Shown: in pieces, positions 34,087 through 45,382 of the stretch | Numbering within the stretch: position 1 is the first letter of the stretch | Layout: every line of letters starts with the position of its first letter | The notes under the pieces: model-generated | What the model saw: the letters and a program-made list of their open reading frames with translations, nothing else | Told to the model about the DNA's origin: nothing | The model's database searches: none | Program-made: the position numbers and the translations under genes | Assembly (NCBI GenBank): GCA_917880885.1 | Contig: OU862913.1 | Coordinates: forward strand, 26,297,286 to 26,361,285 | Direction of reading: 5' to 3' | Length of the DNA: 64,000 nt | Origin: Limnephilus marmoratus | Lineage: Eukaryota > Arthropoda > Insecta > Trichoptera > Limnephilidae

Positions 34087-34768
34087 TATAGCGTAATACT
34101 CGTATTTAGTTAACCTCGTGGTATTTAAATGTGTGAATCGACATCTTACTGTCAGAATGGAATATTGAGGTTATGAAAGTTAAATCTTGTAGTAAGGTAA
34201 TGCTAAGCTCAGGGTAGGTAAGACATGTGAATATGGTAATCAATACTAAATGAAATTAAAGGCTATAAAGGGAATATAATATTTAATCATAAATACAAGG
34301 TTTGATCAACAAAAGAGACTCTAAATAAATTAAATGATTATACTCAGGGTATGGTGACTGCTCCAAGAAAACAGTGCATATTGTATCATAAGTTGCTTCT
34401 AAGATTGAAAGATGGAAGGCGCCAGTCGTTTATTAAAATTGCCCTAGAACTATTAAACGACAAATAGTCTGTTAAATTATGTATGAGAAAACCAATGAAA
34501 ATATAATAACGATACGTGATTGATAATTCCCATGAGGTCTGTGAATCTGTGAGATCTTCTGCCCGTCGAGTTTCTGTCAGGATCCACATGCCGTCGGCCG
34601 TCTCACAAGTCGCCTGGAATCAAACTGAAGTACTACTGTGCCCGCGGCGCTCTCGAACTTTGCGAAGCATGGGCACCAACCTCGGAATACAGATGGCTTG
34701 TAATGCTGCCAACCACACTGGTCGAATCCATTGAGCATTATAGTGTCTTAGCGGTTCTTACCGCTACA
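34087..34768 (-). repeat. LTR (3' LTR in element orientation)
   Basis: 682 bp, by eye identical to 40128-40809. The 67- and 72-codon ORFs inside occur identically in both LTRs and are not genes. Confidence 0.9.
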
Positions 34769-36389
34769 TTACCCCTCCACCAAAGAGAAAATATTTCCTC
34801 CTGGAAATCATGAGGTCCATGTGTCACTTCCTGAAGAGAACTGCATACTATGTGAGCCTTGGTCGTAAATGTTAGTCTTGGAAGACGCCAAAATATAATG
34901 ATTGTTAGCCGGAAGGATCCTGGTGATAGAAGTACTCCCAATCCATATAATGTACTTCATGGAGGAAGCGGTGACCACCGTACTGTAATACTGAAGCTAT
35001 GACATAATGCGATGAACAGAAAGACGCATCAATCTATGCAGCTTCTCTCCAATTCTGATGCATTCAATAACTGATGACCCAAGATGGCCCAAGGTAGAGA
35101 TGAAACATTTGGTCCGAAATCTCAAATTCAGCGTCTTCTGATATTAATTTCTTTCAAAACTGATGACCCAAGATGGCCCAAGGTAGAGATGAAAAAAAAA
35201 CGCCGAAATCAGACCATTCCTCCGTCTGCGTACTTCGCCGCACTAATTGGATCTTCATTTGCGTTTATGATGAATAATCCAAACTGGAGCAGAAGAAAGT
35301 CATTAAGTGAGGTTCTGTGTAGGTGATGAAAATTTTCCCGCGCTGCTAGCTCTGCCGCCCAATATGAATGAAGATGTATGATGGTCAAGACTGCATCTTG
35401 TGAAAGCTGAAGAAAATCCTTGAGTGACAGAAAGTGCAAGAAGTTCCATATAGAGTGGAGATCAGAAAACTGCAATGAAATGCGCCATCCGAGTAAGATG
35501 ATGAACTTCCGATGTGAAGTAGTTCGAATAGATGAAGATGTAGTCCAGATTGTGAGACCCAAATAATCCAGTTTCTTGTCGTTCCCTAAAACTGAACCTG
35601 CCTACAATTGGTTTTCTCAAAACAAAATCTAATTAAAGATGAAACTTTAAAATATTATATTACATTAAAACAGTGCCAAAGTACCAAAAAACTTCATCGA
35701 CTGAGATCCTAAAAGGCAAAAAGTCACCCTGACCATATTGAAAATAACCTTGAAATAATTATATAGAATACATCATTTAATTCTATGTATATTCTATTGT
35801 TAATCACCACAGAAGCACAACGCAATATTCAAATTATAAAAATTAATCGATCAAAATCAAAAATGAAAAATGCCATTATGATTATATTCAATTAGACTTC
35901 ACAAAAACAGCAAGTAAAATTTATATCAATAAATATTAAATCATTTCCCAAGAATATAGTGTTGATTATAATTTGAGAACATAGATGTCGCTGAATTCGC
36001 CCAGAAAATAATTCCAAATTTATTAAATATTTAACAATGTCTAACTTCAGACTTAAAAAAAAATTTTGTCTCTCTAATTCCAAATGTAAAAAAAAATAAT
36101 CATGGTCGAAGTGCAGTAAAAAGATCAACATTAATATTCAAATATGAACTCATAAAATCAAACTGAAACAGAGATCAGGAACAAAGTGAACACATAACAC
36201 TCAACGTAGAAAATTAATGAAAGTTAATTGTTATTTTAAAACAAAAGAAATATCTTTTATTACTATTTAAAATTCTTATAAAAAATAATGTAAAAATATC
36301 TTCATTGTAAAATGACCCCGTTTATAATGTGAAAGATAAATTTGTAGAAAAAAATTATACTATCTTCCGAAATATTTTCCTGAACAATA

Positions 36390-37248
36390 GGCCACTTGCA
36401 TGGACTTCATAACGACTTGGAAAAAATCGTGTGGATAGAGTTTTTTACTAAGATTACGAAAATGTTGGTAAAAATTTTTAGAAATGTACAGTTTTTTTTA
36501 ATTTTTAAATAAATAAATCCATTATTAGGGCTCGTGACGTCACTACATGAAAATGTCCCGTCGCCGAAAATGTTCCTATTAATTTTATAAAATTCCACAC
36601 TGATTTATTTTTTTATATGGCATCACTTTGATTTCAGGCGAATTTTTGAATTCGTTCACTAGATTTATTGTTTGTTCTCTGCGAACTTATCATTTGGTTT
36701 GATTTTTTGACAGATGTTCTGAAGAGAACCCCGTACAATTAATGGGTACGGGGTTCTCTTCAGAACGTGAAGAGGATGTCGGTACATGTTTTAGAGGTAT
36801 AATGATTATGGTGCTGATTTTAACAAAATAATATTTTACAATATTCTTATTATTATTACAATTTACAAGTTCAAGTATATTACATTGAATTTAGTAATAT
36901 AGACGCTGTACATTATAATGATTTATGATCAATAAGATGGATCAAGGAAAAAAATATTTATGAGATGTAATATTTTTGGTATGCCTCGTTATTCTCCTGT
37001 GCCATTCGTGTGGAAAACGTTCTTTTTTTTTAAATTATTTTCGGCTATGTAATTATCGTTTTTTCACACCTATAAAATTATGTCCCGTCTTTCCGGTTTA
37101 TAAAAAATGGTCTGATTTTTCGGATTGAAATTTTCAAAAAATCCCCAGGGTTTCAAAAATACGATTAAAAAAAAAAAAAAAATACCGAATGTCTTAGAAT
37201 ATTTGCCTAAACCGGAAAAAAATTTAAAAAAATGTGATGCAAGTGGCC
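36390..37248. mobile_element. TA-flanked MITE copy B with 21-bp perfect hairpin
   Basis: Ends TA-GGCCACTTGCATGG and TGCAAGTGGCC-TA, consistent with Tc1/mariner-type TA duplication. 859 bp, non-coding. A perfect 21-bp inverted repeat with a 9-nt loop lies at 36716-36766 (GTTCTGAAGAGAACCCCGTA then C). It is inserted in the LTR element. Confidence 0.87.
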
Positions 37249-40127
37249 TATTAATTAACACGCATATAAATATATCTGTTAAACCTAAACAACCACAAGA
37301 CATAAATACTAAATACGTACACATAATCTCGTGTAAATCCTCAAAGAGATAGAATTGCAGTGAAATTTATCACCATTTAATGTAATATTAATACACCATA
37401 TTACGATGTACCACATGTGTTTTGTGTTAAAACACCACCTACGGCCCTATGCCAAACTGTCATTCCGCTAAAACCTCCGAGGAGATGGGAAATGAATTGT
37501 TCCCATTATCCAGAACTAACCAGAACCAGATAAAATATGCAAATCTTATCATCAAAATCAACAATAACCAAGAGTCTGTTTACACATCATTTAAAAATCC
37601 TCCGAAGAGATGATATGAAACCAACTTCCAAATATTGATCAATAAAATAAGCGTAGCCACGCCCCATGTGTATATTCATGTGCTAAACGTTCGCATTTTC
37701 CGCGAAAACCTGACGAGGTAATACCTGATCAGAATATTAAACTGCGACACCAGTTATATGGTACCACCGCAAGAATGACCTGTTTTATGCAGGTACTTAC
37801 TACACCACCCCGAGAAAACAACCTGACTATGTATTACGAACACAAGACAAATTACAGACAGACAAAACGTACACGAACACAATTGAAAAATATGAGCATT
37901 TATTTGTGACGGAACAAACCAACGCTGTATTTATCAAATAAAATATTTAATAACAATTAATAAATCAATAAAATAATCCCTCAAAAGAGACATGGTACTT
38001 CTGGAAGTGTAATTTGATGTGCGCTCAAATTTTATCTGATATCACGCAAAAACCAATTTAAGTATCGCAGTAAATCATGACAAAAATTGTTCGATTTATA
38101 TTTATATTAATTCAGTAATGCCACTACTGACATCTATCGTCAAACTATGTAACCTGAATATAACTATGCTTTTGATAAGCGAGGCCTCACAACTCAATGC
38201 TAGAAAGTACTACTAACTGACCACAGATGTCACTATGAGAAAAAAATTCCAGTAAAAAAATAAAAAATAAATTTTTGTAAAATCCGTACTAAGAGAAAAA
38301 ACACAGCACGAACTAACAATATGTTATCACATGTAAAACCCTAAAAGGATGTAATAACAATCCCAGAATGAACCGTAAATTAAACTCCTGAAACGTACAT
38401 ATGAAAAATCCCGATGAAATCAATACGTATGCCCATTTTTAGAAGAAAACCTGAGAACAAAATTAAATGTGCAAAAGATCTGAAGTTAAAAAAAAAATTT
38501 AAGAAAATGACCCAATAATTTAAATCCAACAGAACAATAAAACTAAATATTTGAGAGATCAAAGTAATCATTGTGATCTGTAAGTCCCGATTAAAACCAG
38601 CAATTTTCAATCGAGACACATATCCAAAATGTCCTCCGATGCTAACAAAATGAACGAATCTACCCTGATAAAGTTTAATATATCATGATGCAACAGAATA
38701 CTGTACAGATTATTCTGAAATCAGGACATCGGTAAAGTTTATCAACCCCCAATAAAATTAGATTTAAATCGATAATTAAACCAAAAAGATTTTAAATCCC
38801 CATTAACTAAACGATAGATTTGTCAAAAGGAATGAGCTAAAACATCGATCTTCATGTCAGCTCAACAAATTTGAAAAACCATCAACTGCAAAACGGATCT
38901 AATAATTTAAAAAAATTACCAAAAGAAGATAATAACAGAATTAATGATTTAAAAACTTCCCAAAAGTCAAAATCTGTCAATACAATTATATCCACTAGTA
39001 ATAAAATAAATGAAAAAAAAATTAAACCCGCTTGTTGCGAAGAACTGGTCCCAGCAATACCTCCGCAGATCTGCGTGAAGAAATCTGACGTCTAAAATGA
39101 TTTCCACCGCTTATCATTAGAAAAATGCTGGCCATACTGAAAACATATTTATGAAAAGTTATTTAAAGAAATAAAATATTTGAAACATGGTTAAAGGAAG
39201 AAAAACAACAAACGGCTGACAAAGATAGCCTTGTTCATGACAAAAATTCACTTGGGTCGCATGAAAAAAATTTTTTTTTGTCAATACCCTAAATCACCAG
39301 GATGTAAATGTTCAAAAATACGATAATCTTTAAGAAATAATGAAGAAGCTCAGATAATTTCCAGTAAAAGTGTATGGGGCGCAGAATCACCAAGGTCCCT
39401 ATTCATAAATGAAAAATAAAATTTAGTTGTAAGGATTTTCCTAATAATTTTAAAGAACATCAATAATTCGAAAATGACGCTTAACAATCTGAAACAAAAT
39501 TTCAATCTGAAACCGATTTAAAACACAAGAAAGAATTTTTAAATAATTATTAACTTACATAATTTAATTATTAATGTGGTCCAATTTAAATTGTACTCGG
39601 CATAATAACCTATAATCCCAGATTAACGCCATGTGATTCCTGAAGCCATGAATGCTACATTGTGACAAACTGAGGCTAAAAGTACCTACATTTTCTGAAA
39701 AAAAATCGGAAAAAATAATTAGACGATTTTTGTATTTTATATATTGAACACAACAAGGAATATGATCAAATAGATCGTTCAAATTCAACGAACAATTAAG
39801 ATTCAAATAGTCAAATAGTGGTTACAAAGTTTGTCATAATTAATCTGCGAGAAGCGAACAATATTTGAGCATTAATTAATTATTCACGGCTACAATAAAA
39901 GTTTCAAAGGGAATTGAATAAAATAATGAGTTTGATCCAGGCTGACAAAGAGAATATGCAATAATAAATTAACATTAAATGTTCAAAAAGACTTACATGT
40001 AAATCCATCTAGAAACGCAGATGACCTCACAGAATTCCACCGTCAAAAAAATGTATACCCACTAGATAATATATTTTAAACGAAACAAAATATGATAAAA
40101 TAGTTCAAAGCACGTTGGGCGCTAAAA

Positions 40128-40809
40128 TATAGCGTAATACTCGTATTTAGTTAACCTCGTGGTATTTAAATGTGTGAATCGACATCTTACTGTCAGAATG
40201 GAATATTGAGGTTATGAAAGTTAAATCTTGTAGTAAGGTAATGCTAAGCTCAGGGTAGGTAAGACATGTGAATATGGTAATCAATACTAAATGAAATTAA
40301 AGGCTATAAAGGGAATATAATATTTAATCATAAATACAAGGTTTGATCAACAAAAGAGACTCTAAATAAATTAAATGATTATACTCAGGGTATGGTGACT
40401 GCTCCAAGAAAACAGTGCATATTGTATCATAAGTTGCTTCTAAGATTGAAAGATGGAAGGCGCCAGTCGTTTATTAAAATTGCCCTAGAACTATTAAACG
40501 ACAAATAGTCTGTTAAATTATGTATGAGAAAACCAATGAAAATATAATAACGATACGTGATTGATAATTCCCATGAGGTCTGTGAATCTGTGAGATCTTC
40601 TGCCCGTCGAGTTTCTGTCAGGATCCACATGCCGTCGGCCGTCTCACAAGTCGCCTGGAATCAAACTGAAGTACTACTGTGCCCGCGGCGCTCTCGAACT
40701 TTGCGAAGCATGGGCACCAACCTCGGAATACAGATGGCTTGTAATGCTGCCAACCACACTGGTCGAATCCATTGAGCATTATAGTGTCTTAGCGGTTCTT
40801 ACCGCTACA
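40128..40809 (-). repeat. LTR (5' LTR in element orientation)
   Basis: 682 bp, partner of 34087-34768. The GC-rich part near the minus-strand start (CGCGGGCACAG) would be U3. Confidence 0.9.
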
Positions 40810-40937
40810 AACCATTCGTCTCGCCCGATCACACTTTTCGTAATGCTCTCATCATGCATTCATCAGCTTATTCTCCAAGTCAAATGTGCGTAAAGAAGTT
40901 TTACTTCAAAAATACGTAACGAGTTACTCGTATATGT

Positions 40938-41445
40938 CAACTGTGTCCTTTTGTGTCTTTTTGTGTCTCTTGTATCTCTTGTGTCTCTTGTATCTCTTGT
41001 GTTTCTTGTGTCTCTTGTGTCGTGTCTCTTGTGTATTTTGTTTCTCTTGTGTTTCTTGTGTCTCTTGTGACTCTTGTGTCTCTTGTGACTCTTATGTCTC
41101 TCTATCTCTTGTGTCTCTTGTGACTCTTGTGTCTCTTGTATCTCTTGTGTTTCTTGTGTCTCTTGTGTCGTGTCTCTTGTGTATTTTGTTTCTCTTGTGT
41201 TTCTTGTGTCTCTTGTGACTCTTGTGTCTCTTGTGACTCTTGTGTCTCTCTATCTCTTGTGTCTCTTGTGACTCTTGTGCCTCTTGTTTCTCTTATGTTT
41301 CTTGTGTCTCTTGTATCCCTTGAGTTCCTTGTGACTCTTGTGTCTCTTGTATCTCTTGAGTTCCTTGTGACTCTTGTGTCTCTTGTATCTCTTGAGTTCC
41401 TTGTGACTCTTGTGTCTCTTGTGCCTCTTCCCTTTCCTGTAATAT
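40938..41445 (+). repeat. 9-bp-period minisatellite (TGTGTCTCT type)
   Basis: Runs of GTGTCTCTT with variants GTATCTCTT, GTGACTCTT and GAGTTCCTT; longer-order blocks of about 150-160 bp repeat as well. Cys/Ser/Val (+) and Arg/Asp/Thr (-) ORFs are artefacts of period 9. Confidence 0.93.
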
Positions 41446-41869
41446 TTTTCATTGAGTAAGTGAGTTTTTTAATACACTTTTGTATTTTTATGTGGATATT
41501 GTAGATGCCTTGTCGGAGAATTAAAAAAATATATTTACTTTATTATTATATTATATTAACAGAGTTTTTGAAACTGATTAACCAGTATAAATAAATAAAT
41601 TAAAACAACCCTTCCTAGAACAGCCATGAGCCCGTCGTTCGTATTTTGGCAAATATGGTATCTATAAATTAGCATTTTGCATATACAGCGTTCAATCAAT
41701 TCCATTCGATGGGTTACATTATATGAACTTATTTTATTTGTTTATTGAGGTTACTTCCCAAAAAAAGTGGCTCAATGCAGTAACGGAAAAAATGAGAGAT
41801 AAATAATATAGACATAGGACGGGATAAAGAAAGACAAAACAAAGCTGCTGACTGTAGGCCGAAGGCAAC
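41446..41869. other. Intron 5 spacer, nothing recognised
   Basis: AT-rich. The 41820-41870 part may already belong to the LINE fragment that follows. Confidence 0.35.
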
Positions 41870-42545
41870 ATCAGATGAGAGTAGAGATGTTAGGAGTTCC
41901 ACTAAAGAACACAAAGGAGTTTGTATACCTCGGGAGCAAAATAACATGGGACGGTCGGTCTAAGAGCGAGGTCAACAGCCGTATACACCAGGCTAGGCTT
42001 GCATTCAATAAAAGGTTGAAAATAATAGAATCGAATAATATAGACCTGAAACTGAGAATACTCCTCATCAAGACCTATGTATGGAGTATCTTGATGTACG
42101 GCTGCGAAACATGGTGCCTAACCGAAAGAGATAAACGGAGACTAGAGGCTTTTGAGATGTGGTCCTATAGAAGACTATTAGGAATTTCCTGGAGAGACCA
42201 CATTACAAATGAAGAGGTTCTCCAAAGAATCGAAGGAGGAAGGCACCTGCTCAGGACCTTGTCCGAAAGGCGCGCAAGATGGATCGGCCATGTAATAAGA
42301 CAAGAAGGCCTCTTGCATGCCGTAATGGAGGGTATAACCGAGGGGACAAACGCTAGGGGACGCCCACGCCGAGAGTACCTGGAGGACCTGCTGGTGGACG
42401 TGCGCTGCTCATCATATGCAGATTTCAAAAGAGCCGCACAAGACAGGGAAGAGTGGAAAGAGATGAAATTGCTGCAAACCAATTCTAGGATTGAAACCAG
42501 AGAGAGAGAGGAAGGGACATAGTGTGTTTGAAGTACAGCTTATTG
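41870..42545 (+). pseudogene. 5'-truncated LINE, C-terminal RT fragment (open)
   Basis: A 215-codon open stretch reads FVYLGSKITWDG, SEVNSRIHQARLAFNKRLKI, VWSILMYGCETWCLTERDKR, RLLGISWRDHITNEEVLQRI and GRPRREYLEDLLVD. This is the post-palm, thumb and C-terminal part of a non-LTR reverse transcriptase (YLG, YGCETW motifs). No stops within it, so it is a young truncated insertion. It ends about 100 bp before the Ser195 exon. Confidence 0.82.
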
Positions 42546-42641
42546 ACTTCACGTTTCGGCAGCTGTTCACGTGAGGGGGTACCGCCGCGGCCGCCCCGGA
42601 AACTATTGATTGGATAACTAATATGTTTAATTCCCTTTCAG

Positions 42642-42860
42642 GAACAGCTGTGTGCCAGGGAGACAGCGGGGGCGGGCTGGTGTTCCCGCTGCAGAACATC
42701 AGCGCAGGTACCCAGCGTTGGTTCCTGCGCGGTGTTCTTAGTAACGCGCCGACGTCCCGCAGTCTGATTGATCCCTGCTTGGCTAACTTCGCCCTCTACA
42801 CAAATATATACAGTCATCGAGCGTGGCTGACCACACAAGTAGACGAAAATCTATCCCGAG
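42642..42860 (+). CDS. Protease exon 6: catalytic Ser195 exon
   Basis: The acceptor TTCCCTTTCAG leads into GTAVCQGDSGGGLVFPL with catalytic Ser195. Residues 189-190 are Ala-Val, unlike trypsin (Asp-Ser), so the S1 pocket is not tryptic; a similar GTxVC motif is recalled from HP14-type enzymes. RGVLSNAP and DPCLANFALYTNIY complete the fold (Cys220), followed by the C-terminal helix HRAWLTTQVDENLSR. The donor is CGAG then GTAAAT, phase 1. If unspliced, translation would stop 24 bp on at a TGA, but that TGA appears to belong to an inserted SINE, so splicing onward is favoured. Confidence 0.9.
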
Positions 42861-42871
42861 GTAAATCTTAT

Positions 42872-43225
42872 TTCCTGAATGTATGAAGGGTGGGTAGGAA
42901 TCTAAGGATCAGTTTAACCAGGAGTGACGGACGTATGAATCCATCCCTCCAACTGAGGTGCAAGGTGATGTGTTGTGAGAGTTCAGCTGGAATGGTCAAA
43001 AGGCCTCCCTCAACCATTCTTTCTCGATCCGATCCGCCACGCAGCAGGTGGGCAGACGCATCCGCCGCCAAGACCTGGACAAACCTCACCCCATGAACCC
43101 GGGTAATCCTACTAAAGTACCGCACGTGACAAATTACTTGGGGTGACCTATGGCAGAAGTGTTGGTTATCCAATAAATGGTTCCCGGAGCGGCGGTACCC
43201 ATGCCCGCCTCCTGTGTATACTTTC
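42872..43225 (-). mobile_element. SINE-like family A copy abutting the Ser195 exon
   Basis: From GTATGAAGGGTGGGTAGGAA through GTGACGGACGTATGAATCCA to CCAATAAATGGTTCCCGGAG and CCCATGCCCGCCTCC. It starts only about 10 bp past the exon donor. It lacks the stem-loop tail seen at 14319. Confidence 0.8.
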
Positions 43226-43365
43226 CCGACAGTTCTCCTTCTATATTTAAAATACACATATTTTTCATACGACTCGCGCGCCACTTATTGCAAATTCTTA
43301 TACAAAATTTCATAACATTAGTACTCACCAGTGTATGTGTATGTGTATGTATATAGAAACCTTCC

Positions 43366-43488
43366 GAAATCTTCTGGAGCTTCTAAACTGGAGAGAGCTG
43401 GCACAAAACCGAGATGAGTGGAGGAAGACTCTTGAGGAGGCCAAGACCCACCAGGGGTTGTAGAGCCAATAGTGATGATGATGATGAT
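43366..43488 (+). pseudogene. Dead-on-arrival LINE fragment with target duplication
   Basis: Reads ELAQNRDEWRKTLEEAKTHQ then GL-stop-SQ, the extreme C-terminus of an RTE/L1-like ORF, followed by an ATG/GAT microsatellite tail. AGAAACCTTCC is present at 43355-43365 and 43489-43499. Only about 123 bp long. Confidence 0.82.
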
Positions 43489-43688
43489 AGAAACCTTCCT
43501 CAAAGTTTCATCGCAATTTGATGAATAGTACCTATAGTAAAAAAAAACGTATCGCCAGAGCTGACTATTATTATTCAAAGCATCCCGGACAAGCGCACAT
43601 CAAATCCCCAAAGTTTCATCGCAATCGGATTAATGGTTTAGGAACGCATGAGGAACGCTCAGTGGAACCCTCATTTGTATATGTTTAA

Positions 43689-44108
43689 AGGGGTATTCAC
43701 TGTTCAGACACGGCTCTAAAAGATAACGCCAAATAACGCTCTCCATACAAGCCCTTCAGACCGTTTTCACCTAAGCGTTTTAACCGCAGATCAACCATAG
43801 ACAATACAGATCTTACGCCGTAACCGCTCCCGATGCGATATGCGAAGAGTTAAGCGCCCGCCTCTCCGACGACAACATGAGAAGGGGTCATTTTAATTAC
43901 GGAGCTGCCTAGACCGGTGGATGACAGATATCAAGTTGACAGATACAGTACAAAAATGTGCACCCTGTGGCCGCTCGCTAATTCATCTGACCCCCTCTCC
44001 TACCATATGAAGAAATATTTGATAGCGTCGTGTGAACGGTACAAAACATAAGCGCTCGCAGTTCAACAGATATCTGCTTTCGGTTTATAGCCATGTCTGA
44101 ATACCCCT
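43689..44108. mobile_element. Harbinger-like MITE
   Basis: Ends AGGGGTATTCA...CAGACACGGCT and AGCCATGTCTGAATACCCCT are inverted repeats. The 3-bp TAA duplication (43686-43688, 44109-44111) fits the PIF/Harbinger TWA preference. 420 bp, GC-richer than its surroundings, non-coding. Confidence 0.75.
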
Positions 44109-44143
44109 TAATATTTTTTGTTTGAAGTTCTAGCCGTCAGTTT

Positions 44144-45368
44144 TTATAAGAAAATGTCAAAATTTCTACTATCGCTGTTAACTTTTGAAAATAATAAAGT
44201 GACAAATACCTGCCGGTGAGGTGAATTCGAAGTCACTATTAGCATCCATTTCCCTTTTGAACATATTAAAGTAACAAATACCTGCCAGTGATGTGAACTC
44301 GAAGACACTATTAGCATCCATTTCCCTTTTGAACATACTAAAGTAACAAATACCTGCCAGTGAGGTGAATTCGAAGACACTTTTAGCATCCATTTCCTCT
44401 TTGAACATACTAAAGTGACAAATACCTGCCGGTGAGGTGAATTCGAAGTCACTATTAGCATCCATTTCCCTTTTGAACATACTAAAGTAACAAATACCTG
44501 CCAGTGAGGTGAATTCGAAGTCACTATTAGCATCCATTTCCTCTTTGAACATACTAAAGTGACAAATACCTGCCGGTGAGGTGAATTCGAAGTCACTATT
44601 AGCATCCATTTCCCTTTTGAACATACTAAAGTAACAAATACCTGCCGGTGAGGTGAATTCGAAGTCACTATTAGCATCCATTTCCCTTTTGAACATACTA
44701 AAGTAACAAATACCTGCCGGTGAGGTGAATTCGAAGACACTTTTAGCATCCATTTCCTCTTTGAACATACTAAAGTGACAAATACCTGCCGGTGAGGTGA
44801 ATTCGGAGACACTTTTAGCATCCATTTCCTCTTTGAACATAATAATGTGACAAATACCTGCCGGTGAGGTGAATTCGAAGACACTTTTAGCATCCATTTC
44901 CCTTTTGAACATACTAAAGTAACAAATATCTGCCGGTGAGGTGAATTTGAAGACACTTTTAGCATCCATTTCCTCTTTGAACATACTAAAGTGACAAATA
45001 CCTGCCGGTGAGGTGAATTCGAAGTCACTATTAGCATCCATTTCCCTTTTGAACATACTAAAGTAACAAATACTTGCCAGTGAGGTGAATTCGAAGTCAC
45101 TATTAGCATCCATTTTCCTTTTGAACATACTAAAGTAACAAATACCTGCCGGTGAGGTGAATTCGAAGACACTTTTAGCATCCATTTCCTCTTTGAACAT
45201 ACTAAAGTGACAAATACCTGCCGGTGAGGTGAATTCGAAGACACTTTTAGCATCCATTTCCTCTTTGAACATACTAAAGTGACAAATACCTGCCGGTGAG
45301 GTGAATTCGAAGTCACTATTAGCATCCATTTCCCTTTCGGTGTCCTCATTCCCTTGCTGGCCACTCAC
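44144..45368 (-). repeat. 72-bp tandem array, 16 units, open in two minus-strand frames
   Basis: The unit (24 codons) reads EMDANSDFEFTSPAGICHFS then MFKR in one frame and KWMLIVTSNSPHRQVFVTLV in the other. Because 72 is a multiple of 3, both frames stay open for about 400 codons. The first unit is preceded by MSGQQGNEDTER. Two variants co-segregate perfectly: His with Glu (HFSMFKE) and Tyr with Arg (YFSMFKR). Differences are mostly amino-acid-changing in both frames, so it looks like a satellite, not a protein gene. An expressed repeat protein cannot be excluded. Confidence 0.8.
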
Positions 45369-45382
45369 TAACGTTTTTTTGT

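Larger units (their letters stand above)
34087..40809 (-). mobile_element. Non-coding LTR retrotransposon (LARD-like), 6.7 kb
   Basis: Two 682-bp LTRs (34087-34768 and 40128-40809) look identical. On the minus strand they start TGTAGCGG and end CGCTATA. The 4-bp duplication AACC flanks the element, and the flanks join to rebuild the satellite unit. Next to the low-coordinate LTR is a polypurine tract, GGTGGAGGGGTAA (34769-34781). Next to the other LTR is TTTTAGCGCCCAACGTG, resembling a primer-binding site. The 5.36-kb interior, 0.86 kb of it a later MITE, has no gag or pol ORF. It must have moved with proteins from another element. Confidence 0.88.
31979..40915 (+). repeat. ~270-bp satellite, three units, third one split by two transposons
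   Basis: Units at 31979-32243, 32244-32518 and, in pieces, 32519-32591, 33957-34086 and 40814-40915. Each starts ACGAGTGTGCTT, includes a CTCTCTCT run and CGCCCGATCACACTT, and ends AAGAAGTTTTACTTCAAAA. A hAT element and an LTR element interrupt the third unit; both have perfect target duplications. Confidence 0.9.

Noticed and set aside
34516..34734. A 72-codon gene, repeated at 40557-40775
   Set aside because: Lies inside the LTR and is duplicated only because both LTRs are identical.
40886..41459. Cys/Ser-rich (+) and Arg/Thr-rich (-) proteins
   Set aside because: By-products of a 9-bp-period minisatellite.
44144..45368. A ~400-residue repeat protein gene
   Set aside because: Two frames are equally open and differences are not biased to silent sites in either, so it is listed as a repeat and not as a CDS.
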